A DNA stretch of 12,409 nucleotides from NCBI GenBank assembly GCA_002387735.1, contig DGKJ01000037.1, forward strand, positions 28,874-41,282, given 5' to 3'. The stretch comes from Bacteriovoracaceae bacterium UBA4573. GTDB taxonomy: Bacteria; Bdellovibrionota; UBA1018; UBA923. A program made the translations under genes and the position numbers. A model generated the notes under the pieces. The model saw only the letters and a program-made list of their open reading frames with translations, had not been told where the DNA came from and made no database searches. The number at the start of each line of letters is the position of its first letter. Position 1 is the first letter of the stretch. Positions 1 through 6,780 of this stretch are shown here, piece by piece.

Positions 1-35
1 TTCAAACCGGCTAGATTCTCTCTTCGCACATTAAT

Positions 36-731
36 ATGTGTGGTCGAGCCTACGAAACATTTACCGAAGATGAACTCGAAATGCGTTACCAATGGGCTCG
101 CACCAAACGCAACCCGCTGGGTCTTCAACCTAACTACAATTTGTGCCCTACTCAAAATGCTCCTGTCGTAGTTCGCAGCGCTGATGAAAATACTGTAAAA
201 CTAATGCGCTGGGGATTAGTACCGAATTGGGCCAAAACTATTAAAGACGCCTCTAAGTATTCACTTATAAACGCCCGAGGCGAGGAAATTACTGAAAAAC
301 GCAGCTACAAAAACGCTTTCGCAAACCAGCGTTGCATAGTGCCATTGAGTGGTTTTTTTGAGTGGCGGCGAGAAACTGAAAAGGGCCCCAAGGTACCTTT
401 CGCCATTTATTTAAAAGACGAACCCATTATGTCGATCGCTGGGATTTGGGAGCGTTGGCATTCTGAAGATTCCAAAGAAGAGGTTTATTCGTTTTCAATC
501 GTTACCACCGAAGCCAATTCGTTCATGAAAAAAATTCATGACCGCATGCCGGTGATTCTCGACCGCGAAATGGAAAAGGTCTGGCTAGATCCCACAAATC
601 ACGACACCTTACATTTAAAAACTTTTCTGAAACCTTGTCCTTCAAATTGGCTCTCTGCGCATGAAGTGTCTAGTCTGGTTAATTCACCAAAGAACAACCG
701 AAAAGAGATTTTGAAACCTTATGCCCGCTAG
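36..731 (+). CDS. SRAP-domain (YedK/HMCES-like) abasic-site DNA crosslinking protein
   Basis: A 231-residue protein with the full SRAP family signature. Met1 is followed directly by Cys2, which becomes the N-terminal nucleophile after Met removal and, in the family, forms a thiazolidine crosslink with abasic sites in single-stranded DNA. The other family active-site residues are visible: Asn79 in 'INARGE', Glu109 in 'SGFFEW' and His168 in 'IHDRMPVIL'. The conserved 'MRWGLVPNWAK' segment is at about residues 57-67. Length is normal for bacterial YedK proteins. The ATG start is fixed by the need for Cys at position 2, even though no good Shine-Dalgarno sequence precedes it. The expected role is cytoplasmic protection of abasic sites at stalled forks. 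The next gene follows after about 100 bases on the same strand, and co-transcription is possible but unproven. No key residue is missing. Confidence 0.96.
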   Translation: MCGRAYETFTEDELEMRYQWARTKRNPLGLQPNYNLCPTQNAPVVVRSADENTVKLMRWGLVPNWAKTIKDASKYSLINARGEEITEKRSYKNAFANQRCIVPLSGFFEWRRETEKGPKVPFAIYLKDEPIMSIAGIWERWHSEDSKEEVYSFSIVTTEANSFMKKIHDRMPVILDREMEKVWLDPTNHDTLHLKTFLKPCPSNWLSAHEVSSLVNSPKNNRKEILKPYAR

Positions 732-769
732 GAACTCTTTGTCCGAGACTCATAATCGTACTTCCAACG

Positions 770-797
770 CCCTATTTGAACTAAATCTCAATTGGGG
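770..797 (+). other. Imperfect stem-loop between the SRAP and SDR genes
   Basis: Bases 770-779 (CCCTATTTGA) can pair with 788-797 (TCAATTGGGG) around an 8-base loop. Nine of ten positions pair, counting one G-U, with one T-T mismatch. No T-run follows, so it is a poor intrinsic terminator. It could be a leader structure ahead of the SDR gene or chance. Confidence 0.25.
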
Positions 798-822
798 TTA
801 ATGTGACGCCAAACTTGAAAGT

Positions 823-826
823 GAGG
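823..826 (+). promoter_or_regulatory. Shine-Dalgarno GAGG favouring the SDR start at 833
   Basis: GAGG is spaced 6 bases from the ATG at 833, which supports that start over the upstream in-frame GTG at 803. The choice is not decisive, because GGGG at 794-797 is spaced acceptably for the GTG. Confidence 0.45.
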
Positions 827-832
827 CCGATC

Positions 833-1603
833 ATGCGCGAAATAAACTATCAATTCGACGGAAAAGTTGCACTCGTCACGGGTGCAGCGTCGGGAATTGG
901 CCGAGCCACTGCAATTGCATTTGCTAAAAGCGGCGCCAACGTTGTCGTAGCTGACGTCTTGGAAAAGGGTGGCACTGAAACTGCCAGCATGATCGACGCC
1001 TTGGGACGCAAAGCCCTTTTCGTACGTTGCGACGTTTCCGACACCCAGAACGTTAAGGACCTTGTGCGACGAACTGTGGAAAAATTTGGCAGGTTGGATT
1101 TTGCATTTAACAATGCGGGCATCGAAGACACCCCGGCCTCTACTACCGAATGCACTGAAGACAACTGGCATAAAACCATCGATATAAATTTAAAAGGCGT
1201 TTGGTTGTGCATGAAATACGAAATCCCCGAACTACTGAAACAAGGTGGCGGCGCTATCGTAAATTGCTCCTCGATTGCCGGTTTAATCGGGTTTTCGGGA
1301 ATTCCCGCGTACACAGCCAGCAAACACGGCGTCATCGGTCTTACCAAAACGGCTGCTTTAGAGTATTCCAAGTCTTCCATTCGCGTAAACGCTGTATGCC
1401 CGGGTGTGATTCAAACACCTATGATTGATCGTTTCACCCAAGGCTCGGCGGAAGCGAAAGCACAACTAACTGCTGGTGCGCCTATGGGGCGCGTTGGACT
1501 ACCCGAAGAAATTGCCAACGCAGTGTTATGGCTTTGCTCAGATTCTGCCTCTTACATGACAGGCCAGACCATGACCATCGACGGCGGATGGGTTGCCCAA
1601 TAA
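833..1603 (+). CDS. Classical short-chain dehydrogenase/reductase (SDR)
   Basis: Numbered from the ATG at 833, this is a 256-residue classical SDR with a Rossmann fold. The dinucleotide-binding motif TGAASGIG lies at residues 16-23. Asp41 at the end of beta-2 ('VVVAD') predicts preference for NAD(H) over NADP(H). CDV is at 66-68 and NNAG at 93-96. The catalytic tetrad is Asn119, Ser147, Tyr160 and Lys164 (YTASK). The 'PGVIQTPM' segment after beta-6 and the C-terminal 'MTGQTMTIDGGW' are also typical. The substrate cannot be read from sequence. The ATG at 833 is preferred because GAGG at 823-826 lies 6 bases upstream and SDRs usually begin about 10-15 residues before the glycine motif. An in-frame GTG at 803, also preceded by GGGG, would add 10 residues. 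The RNase gene follows after 24 bases, so the two are probably co-transcribed. Confidence 0.95.
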   Translation: MREINYQFDGKVALVTGAASGIGRATAIAFAKSGANVVVADVLEKGGTETASMIDALGRKALFVRCDVSDTQNVKDLVRRTVEKFGRLDFAFNNAGIEDTPASTTECTEDNWHKTIDINLKGVWLCMKYEIPELLKQGGGAIVNCSSIAGLIGFSGIPAYTASKHGVIGLTKTAALEYSKSSIRVNAVCPGVIQTPMIDRFTQGSAEAKAQLTAGAPMGRVGLPEEIANAVLWLCSDSASYMTGQTMTIDGGWVAQ

Positions 1604-1627
1604 CGCAGAGCCAAGGACCATTTTTAA

Positions 1628-3010
1628 ATGCGCCACCAAAACCCCCAGCCTTGCATTCAATTTTTAGGCGGGGTCGGTACCGTCACCGGCTCCAAGTTTT
1701 TGGTAAGTTTAGGTTCCGAAAAGATTCTTATCGATTGCGGACTGTTTCAGGGCCTCAAAGAACTACGTTTGCAAAATTGGGCGGAATTTCCGATCGATCC
1801 ACGCTCTATTACCGCTGTAGTCCTCACCCACGCTCATCTCGATCACTCCGGTTATTTGCCATTACTAGTTAAAAAAGGTTTTGCTGGAAAAATTTACTGC
1901 ACGCCACCCACTCGAGATTTGTCGAAGATAATTCTAGAAGACTCTGCCGAAATTCAGGAAGAAGATGCAGATTATGCAAATAAAAAAGGCTACTCCAAAC
2001 ATGACCCGGCAAAACCTCTCTATACAATTGAAGATGTTCGGCGATCGCTTCGCCACTTTACCGTAGTACCGAACTCTGATTGGTTTAAAATTAACGATCG
2101 GATTAAATTTCGTTTCAAACCGAACGGTCACATACTTGGTTCAGCCTTCATTGAATTAAAGATCGGAACAACGAAAATTACTTTTTCCGGCGATATGGGT
2201 CGTAAAAATCCTATTATTTTAAATCCGTCGTCTAGCCCTGAGAAAACTGATTTTTTAATTGTCGAATCGACATACGGAGATCGCCTTCACCCAAACCTTT
2301 CACCAGCGCGTGAATTAAAGAGAATAATAAACGAAACCCTAGCGAGAAAAGGTAAACTTATTATCCCGAGCTTCGCCGTGGGTCGTGCCCAGGACCTATT
2401 ACACCTATTGTCTCAGCTGCGAGCCCAAAACGATATTCCGAATGTTCCAATTTACCTTGATAGTCCCATGGGAATACACGCCACCGACATTTTTATGGCG
2501 CACTCAAAATGGCACAAACTTAAAAACAACGAAGTTGATGCCTTGGGCAGAATTGCAGTCATGGTACGGAAGCAACGCAACTCCATCGAAATCGCCGAAA
2601 AAAAACAGAGCTCCATCATAATCGCCGGGAGCGGAATGCTATCTGGCGGCCGAGTGCTTCACCATCTGGAAAAGTGCCTACCGGATGAACGAAACACTGT
2701 TCTAATTGTCGGCTTCCAGGCGGCGAGCACTCGTGGTCGCTTACTTAAAGAAGGTATTCCCGAACTTAAAATTCATGGCAAATACATACCGGTACATGCA
2801 CGCATTGAAGAAATTTCGGGTCTCTCGGCACACGGGGATCAAAAAGAAATCCTCGATTGGTTGAAACAGTTCAAAACTGCACCCAAAAATACTTTTATTG
2901 TTCACGGAGAACCGCAGGCCTCCGACGCACTACGCGTTTGCATACAAGATCGCCTCGGGTGGAACTGCACCATACCAAAACCGTTCGATCATTTCATTTT
3001 GCCGAATTAG
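1628..3010 (+). CDS. Beta-CASP metallo-beta-lactamase-fold ribonuclease (CPSF73/TTHA0252-like)
   Basis: A 460-residue protein with the complete metallo-beta-lactamase plus beta-CASP plus RMMBL arrangement of bacterial RNA-processing nucleases. The zinc-binding HxHxDH motif is 'HAHLDH' at residues 68-73. Further metal ligands are His168 in 'GHILGSAF', Asp189 in 'FSGDMGR' and the C-terminal His in 'VHGEP' (H426). 'ESTYGDR' at 213-219 opens the beta-CASP insert, which carries 'IPSFAVGRAQ' (246-255), 'DSPMG' near 279 and 'AGSGMLSGGRVLHHL' (333-347). 'GFQAASTRGR' (362-371) and 'SAHGD' (400-404) complete the family pattern. Family members are cytoplasmic single-strand RNA endo- or exonucleases with two Zn ions, and all catalytic residues are present here. 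The start is an ATG with AAGGA somewhat distant (about 10 bases). The last 17 bases overlap the convergent gene on the minus strand. RNA is the most likely substrate, though which RNAs cannot be told. Confidence 0.95.
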   Translation: MRHQNPQPCIQFLGGVGTVTGSKFLVSLGSEKILIDCGLFQGLKELRLQNWAEFPIDPRSITAVVLTHAHLDHSGYLPLLVKKGFAGKIYCTPPTRDLSKIILEDSAEIQEEDADYANKKGYSKHDPAKPLYTIEDVRRSLRHFTVVPNSDWFKINDRIKFRFKPNGHILGSAFIELKIGTTKITFSGDMGRKNPIILNPSSSPEKTDFLIVESTYGDRLHPNLSPARELKRIINETLARKGKLIIPSFAVGRAQDLLHLLSQLRAQNDIPNVPIYLDSPMGIHATDIFMAHSKWHKLKNNEVDALGRIAVMVRKQRNSIEIAEKKQSSIIIAGSGMLSGGRVLHHLEKCLPDERNTVLIVGFQAASTRGRLLKEGIPELKIHGKYIPVHARIEEISGLSAHGDQKEILDWLKQFKTAPKNTFIVHGEPQASDALRVCIQDRLGWNCTIPKPFDHFILPN

Positions 3011-3656
3011 TTTTTTGTATTCGAGTACCAATAGTATCAATTGTTCGAAAATCTAAACTATCGGTCCAGCTTTTATCGCCTTTATTAACCAACACGTCGA
3101 CCATATATGTTTGGCCCGAGGCGCTCCTTCGAACTCCGACCACATGAACCGGTTGATGCGCATAGTAGTCGTTTGTCAGAAACACTGGACCCATCACAGG
3201 AGTAACTTTTGGATTTTTGATTAGTATCCACACCGGTGCAGCGTCCACTCCTAGAGAACTTTTCAGTAGTCGCAGTAATGATTCTTCTTGCGAGTCGAGT
3301 GTTGGTGTTTCTGGCGTAACCAATTCTATCGAATCAAAATCGATGTGTTTTACTTTAAATGAACGAACGCCAAGAGTTTGAAACGGGCCCATGTCTTCTT
3401 GAACTATAACTTCAAGATCTCGAAGAAACATTGACCTGCTCGCACCAAGAATGTACCCGTGAATTTGTTGTGCATCCCGTGCAAATCCCGGCCGGGCTTT
3501 AAATTTTACGGACTGACCACTCCTAATGGCCTCCAAAAACACCCGTTCCGGCCCATTAATCAATAACGCCTGGCATGAATCCGCCAGCGGCGAATGTTCG
3601 GTTGCAGCGGCAACAGAAAAATTTAATACACACAGAAGTATCAGCACTCGTATCAT
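2994..3656 (-). CDS. Small secreted protein of unknown function
   Basis: A 220-residue protein I do not recognise. It starts with a clear Sec-type signal peptide: a basic 'MIR', a hydrophobic core 'VLILLCVLNFSVA' and a likely cleavage after the 'AAA' near residue 18. The mature part is mixed alpha/beta with several short hydrophobic strands and a single Cys (C29), with no transmembrane segment and no enzyme motif I can name. The C-terminal third has alternating beta-strand-like stretches ('GPVFLTNDYY', 'VHVVGVRRS', 'YMVDVLV'). It lies 76 bases downstream of the CxxCH protein gene on the same strand, so the two may share a transcript. An AGGGG Shine-Dalgarno lies 6 bases before the ATG but can be masked by a GC hairpin. 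The 3' end overlaps the convergent RNase gene by 17 bases. Periplasmic or surface location is inferred. Confidence 0.8.
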   Translation of the reverse strand: MIRVLILLCVLNFSVAAATEHSPLADSCQALLINGPERVFLEAIRSGQSVKFKARPGFARDAQQIHGYILGASRSMFLRDLEVIVQEDMGPFQTLGVRSFKVKHIDFDSIELVTPETPTLDSQEESLLRLLKSSLGVDAAPVWILIKNPKVTPVMGPVFLTNDYYAHQPVHVVGVRRSASGQTYMVDVLVNKGDKSWTDSLDFRTIDTIGTRIQKTNSAK

Positions 3657-3660
3657 ATTC

Positions 3661-3681
3661 AGCCCCTATTTCGGGGGGGCC
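3661..3681 (-). promoter_or_regulatory. GC hairpin overlapping the Shine-Dalgarno of the secreted-protein gene
   Basis: On the minus strand GGCCCC (3681-3676) can pair with GGGGCT (3666-3661), giving five G-C pairs and one G-U around a 9-base loop. The 3' arm contains the GGGG of the AGGGG ribosome binding site (3667-3663) for the ATG at 3656. The 5' arm lies in a run of seven C residues (3679-3673). Pairing would hide the ribosome binding site. This is a prediction from base pairing only. Confidence 0.4.
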
Positions 3682-3732
3682 TAACATAATTAAGCGCCTA
3701 GGAACAGCGTCCAGTAAAGCTTGTTCAGCAAA

Positions 3733-4896
3733 TTACTCGGACAATTTACGTAGTTTGCCCAGTTTCTCTAACTCGTCTTCCGGTACGAAGGTGCCGCCAC
3801 TGCCACTGTAGTCAAAGTAGAGCTTGGTGGCGTACCGTTTGTAGCATTTCTTTGAAATTTCGGTGTGCGGAAATTCACGAACGCAGGTTTCAAAATACAT
3901 ACTGTCGAGCGCCCAAAGCAACGGGTCTTTAAGAGCATCATAGGACACTCCTAATAGATACAGCGCTTCGCCGCGAAATTTTCCTTGAGGACTCTTCTGT
4001 AAAGCTTCGTGAATGTGATTCGTTGCCCGCAAAAAACTTACGTCCCCGGTTGGATCTACTGCAAACAACTGTTCCTTGGATGCTTGTTGTACCAATAAGC
4101 GGGCTTTGGCCATGTGGGACTCGGCCGAAAGTTTGCCGCCGGTCGAACGCTCCTGCTTCCAAGATGCTACGCTCTTTTTCCAAGACGCTACATAGCGTTT
4201 AAAATAGTCTGGAACATCTTTGCGTTTATCAATCTTATCTAAAAATGCCGAAGTTAAATTTGGGTCCTGCTTCACTCGAACAGTGATGCTCAAGACCTGT
4301 CGTATAGCGCGCGCGAATTCCAAGAGCGCAAACTCTCCTTCTGGAGAATTACTAATCAACTCATCGAGTGCGGCGAGCGCCTTATCAAATTGTCTAGTAG
4401 CGGCATAAAATTCAGCTCGCTGAAACTTGCTCAATGTTAGGGTATCAACTCGTTTCCCTAAGTCTTCAAAACTTTTCTCCGACCCAACTCGCGTGTGGCA
4501 GTTCATGCAGAACCCAGTGATAGTTTTGACCTGGTTGCGTACAAAAGTACCCCGCCCGCCTTCTTTGAAGGCGCGTTGTACATCCTGCAAATATTCGCCA
4601 AACAAACTTGCGATCGCAGCAAAGCCCGGCTCCCGATCTAAGCTTCCTTTCGGGAACACGTGTTTAAAGTTCGCGAGAATATCTAGGTTTTTTTGAATCT
4701 CAGCGCTATTTTTGGGATCTTGGAATTTTTTTTCATCGGCGATATAGGGCTGCAAATTAGTCAACGCTTCGAAATTTGCTCGCATGACCGAAGTTACCAC
4801 CGCTTTTTCGTTTTTGTCGGTTTCGGCATTTAGTTTCGAGGTTAAAGTTAATGCCGTAATAATCGTCGCCGCTAAAAAGACATTCAAGATTTTCAT
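3733..4896 (-). CDS. Periplasmic single-haem c-type cytochrome-like protein with helical repeat C-terminus
   Basis: A 387-residue exported protein. The N-terminus is a signal peptide with hydrophobic core 'VFLAATIITALTL' and probable cleavage after 'LNA' (about residue 24). One haem c attachment motif, CMNCH, lies at residues 130-134, placed at the end of a roughly 105-residue mature helical segment. That position resembles cytochrome c'/c-556-like four-helix bundles, where CxxCH is near the C-terminus of the bundle. The rest (about 150-387) is helical and TPR-like, for example 'FYAATRQFDKALAALDELI' (165-183) and 'GEALYLLGVSYDAL'. I see no second haem motif. A Met or His axial ligand cannot be assigned by eye. 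The ATG has AAGG 6 bases upstream. The gene stands just upstream of the secreted-protein gene on the same strand. Electron transfer or haem sensing in the periplasm is inferred, and the exact partner is unknown. Confidence 0.75.
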   Translation of the reverse strand: MKILNVFLAATIITALTLTSKLNAETDKNEKAVVTSVMRANFEALTNLQPYIADEKKFQDPKNSAEIQKNLDILANFKHVFPKGSLDREPGFAAIASLFGEYLQDVQRAFKEGGRGTFVRNQVKTITGFCMNCHTRVGSEKSFEDLGKRVDTLTLSKFQRAEFYAATRQFDKALAALDELISNSPEGEFALLEFARAIRQVLSITVRVKQDPNLTSAFLDKIDKRKDVPDYFKRYVASWKKSVASWKQERSTGGKLSAESHMAKARLLVQQASKEQLFAVDPTGDVSFLRATNHIHEALQKSPQGKFRGEALYLLGVSYDALKDPLLWALDSMYFETCVREFPHTEISKKCYKRYATKLYFDYSGSGGTFVPEDELEKLGKLRKLSE

Positions 4897-4924
4897 AGTC
4901 TACCTTTGTTAAGTTGCTGCACCG

Positions 4925-5275
4925 TCATTGTACTCGCTTAGAATCTTTGTTCAATAAGCTACCTCGCACCAACACCATTTTAAATTGATCCTTTTCGAAT
5001 ACGATCTCAGCCTTCTTCAGACGCTCTTGGTCAAAAATGTATCGAACTAGCTTTTCCTTTGAACCGGGCCAAAGAAGCACATAAATGTCGGAAATGCCCC
5101 TTAGACTGGTTAAACAGTCTGCATTTTCGCAGTCTAGGTAGGTAGTGCGGCTGGGTCTAAGCCTTTTAGACACCCGAATTTCCCTTAGGCGTGAATGTTT
5201 TATTTCCCTGTTTATATGCCGACTACTGGTTTGAATTAGTGGGTAGGGTGCACTCGCTGCGAAAACATTACTCTC
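4925..5275 (-). pseudogene. Remnant of the C-terminal domain of the GT-C-like membrane protein
   Basis: An open minus-strand reading frame whose C-terminal 80 or so residues are homologous to the tail of the membrane protein encoded at 8014-9774. Shared blocks are 'YLDCEN..C', 'YVLLWPGSK..LV' and 'VFEKDQFKMVL'. By hand count about 32 of 62 aligned residues are identical. Homology continues upstream through 'NREI', where 12 bases (ATTTCCCTGTTT at 5202-5213 and 8306-8317 on the plus strand) match exactly. Between NREI and YLDC the fragment is shorter by exactly 45 bases (15 codons), so frame is kept. No ATG opens this frame and it is closed upstream by a stop at 5276-5278. The only plausible start is GTG at 5173, giving 82 residues without signal peptide or membrane helices. 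The roughly 460-residue membrane portion is absent. A decayed duplicate is the simplest reading, but a small expressed protein is not excluded. Confidence 0.7.
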
Positions 5276-5332
5276 CTAATTTCAGGCCACTCCGGATTGG
5301 ACAATTTATATATCCGCCGCTAATTTTGCTGA

Positions 5333-6778
5333 ATGCTCTTCAATTCTTACGTGTTTATCTTTCTCTTTCTTCCGATAGTGATTACTGTCTATTTCCTTCT
5401 TCAAAAAAAGACCTCTAATGCAATTTCTCAGAGCTTTTTAGTTCTGGCTTCCTATTTTTTTTATGCCTACTGGAACCCTCACTTTCTTCCCTTTATTCTT
5501 ATTTCTATTTATGCCAACTATTTCATTGGACTACGCATTTCGAAAACACGTTCACTTCCCACACTCGTTTTTGGAATTGTTCTTAATTTGGCTCCACTTC
5601 TTTATTTCAAATATACTGCATTTTTATTGGAAATTTCTAACTTCCTATTTGGAACTCAATTTAAAGATGTTTCCCTAACATTGCCGCTTGCGATTAGTTT
5701 TTTTACGTTTCAACAAATCGCATTCTTGGTAGATGCGTATAAGGCCCTGACCAAAGAATACGACGTCACATCGTACAGCTTGTTTGTTTCTTTTTTTCCG
5801 CAACTTATCGCAGGGCCAATAGTTCACCACAAACAAGTGATCTCTCAATTTCGATCACTAAAGTCCCGTTATTTTAGTAAACACAATTTTATTCTTGGAA
5901 TTTCTTATTTTTCCGTCGGACTATTTAAAAAGACTGTCTTGGCTGACACATTAAGCAGATATGTCACAAACGGTTTCGACAACTTAATTACATTAGACTT
6001 CTTTGAGGCCTGGTTTGCTTCTCTAGCATACACGTTTCAATTGTATTTTGACTTTTCAGGCTACAGCGATATGGCAGTAGGATTGGGACTCATGATAAAC
6101 ATAGCGATACCTGAAAATTTTATGTCCCCATACCAAGCTCGAAACCTCAGAGATTTTTGGAAAAGATGGCATATGACTCTCGGTGCATGGTTAAGGGATT
6201 ACATTTACGTCCCTATTGGAGGCAATCGCCTTGGAGCCCTGCGCACTGCGCGGAATTTATTTATAACCTTCCTAATTGGGGGTATTTGGCATGGGGCGGG
6301 CATTAATTTCGTGATTTGGGGCGCTTTACATGGGATTGGTGTTAGCGCACATTTGCCTTTGTCGCGACTCAGAATATCGATTCCAAAGGTTGTCTCTATA
6401 GCTTTAACTTTTTTTTATGTACACATATGTTGGGTTTTCTTTCGATCCAAATCGTTTGAACGCGCAGTAGATCTTGTTTCTTCTTTATTCGGAATTAATG
6501 GTTTCAACCTTCCTAAGAATGTAGATAGAATACTTGGAATCCCCCACCTGCCGGATGAAAAACCTTGGATTTCTCTTATCGTCGGTAATGAATCCAATAA
6601 ATATCTTCTTATTTATTTAGTCGTGTCAGCCTCCATTTGTTTTTTCCTTCCGAACACAAGAGCATTTTTAACTAATATTAAAAATAGACGCTACCTCCCC
6701 TATTTTATCGCAGGGCTGCTCGCTATAGGAATAGTGTTTATTTCTAGAGAGAGTGAATTTTTGTACTTTCAATTCTAA
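5333..6778 (+). CDS. AlgI-type MBOAT O-acyltransferase
   Basis: A 481-residue polytopic inner-membrane protein of the MBOAT family (AlgI/DltB/PatA type), which passes acyl groups, usually acetyl, across the membrane to a periplasmic glycan. It starts with the typical 'MLFNSYVFIFLFLPI'. Family blocks are in order: 'FPQLIAGPIV' at 145-154, 'YFDFSGYSDMAVGLGL' at 238-253, 'NF..PY.ARNLRDFWKRWHMTLGAWLRDYIYVPIGGNR' at 262-299 and 'GGIWHGAGINFVIWGALHG' at 316-334. His320 in 'IWHG' is the invariant MBOAT catalytic histidine, and His280 in 'KRWH' is also conserved. Length is normal. There is no clear Shine-Dalgarno sequence. TTTATATAT at about 5305-5313 could be part of a promoter but lacks a good -35. 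The next gene begins 2 bases after its stop, so they are translationally linked. Coding sequence is AT-rich compared with the flanking genes. The glycan acceptor cannot be read from sequence. Confidence 0.95.
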   Translation: MLFNSYVFIFLFLPIVITVYFLLQKKTSNAISQSFLVLASYFFYAYWNPHFLPFILISIYANYFIGLRISKTRSLPTLVFGIVLNLAPLLYFKYTAFLLEISNFLFGTQFKDVSLTLPLAISFFTFQQIAFLVDAYKALTKEYDVTSYSLFVSFFPQLIAGPIVHHKQVISQFRSLKSRYFSKHNFILGISYFSVGLFKKTVLADTLSRYVTNGFDNLITLDFFEAWFASLAYTFQLYFDFSGYSDMAVGLGLMINIAIPENFMSPYQARNLRDFWKRWHMTLGAWLRDYIYVPIGGNRLGALRTARNLFITFLIGGIWHGAGINFVIWGALHGIGVSAHLPLSRLRISIPKVVSIALTFFYVHICWVFFRSKSFERAVDLVSSLFGINGFNLPKNVDRILGIPHLPDEKPWISLIVGNESNKYLLIYLVVSASICFFLPNTRAFLTNIKNRRYLPYFIAGLLAIGIVFISRESEFLYFQF

Positions 6779-6780
6779 AA

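Noticed and set aside
803..832. GTG start ten codons upstream for the SDR protein
   Set aside because: It is possible, since GGGG lies 5 bases before it, but the ATG at 833 has a better-placed GAGG and gives the usual SDR N-terminal length.
788..1171. Second minus-strand open frame (127 codons) over the SDR start
   Set aside because: It is antisense to the SDR N-terminus, has a low-complexity composition and no recognisable motif.
850..1380. Long minus-strand open frame (176 codons) opposite the SDR gene
   Set aside because: It lies entirely antisense to a gene with complete catalytic motifs, and its translation shows no domain or plausible secondary-structure pattern. It is a by-product of codon use in the SDR gene.
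5463..5678. Plus-strand open frame of 71 codons inside the MBOAT gene
   Set aside because: It is an out-of-frame reading of a T-rich membrane-protein gene, hydrophobic by composition only.
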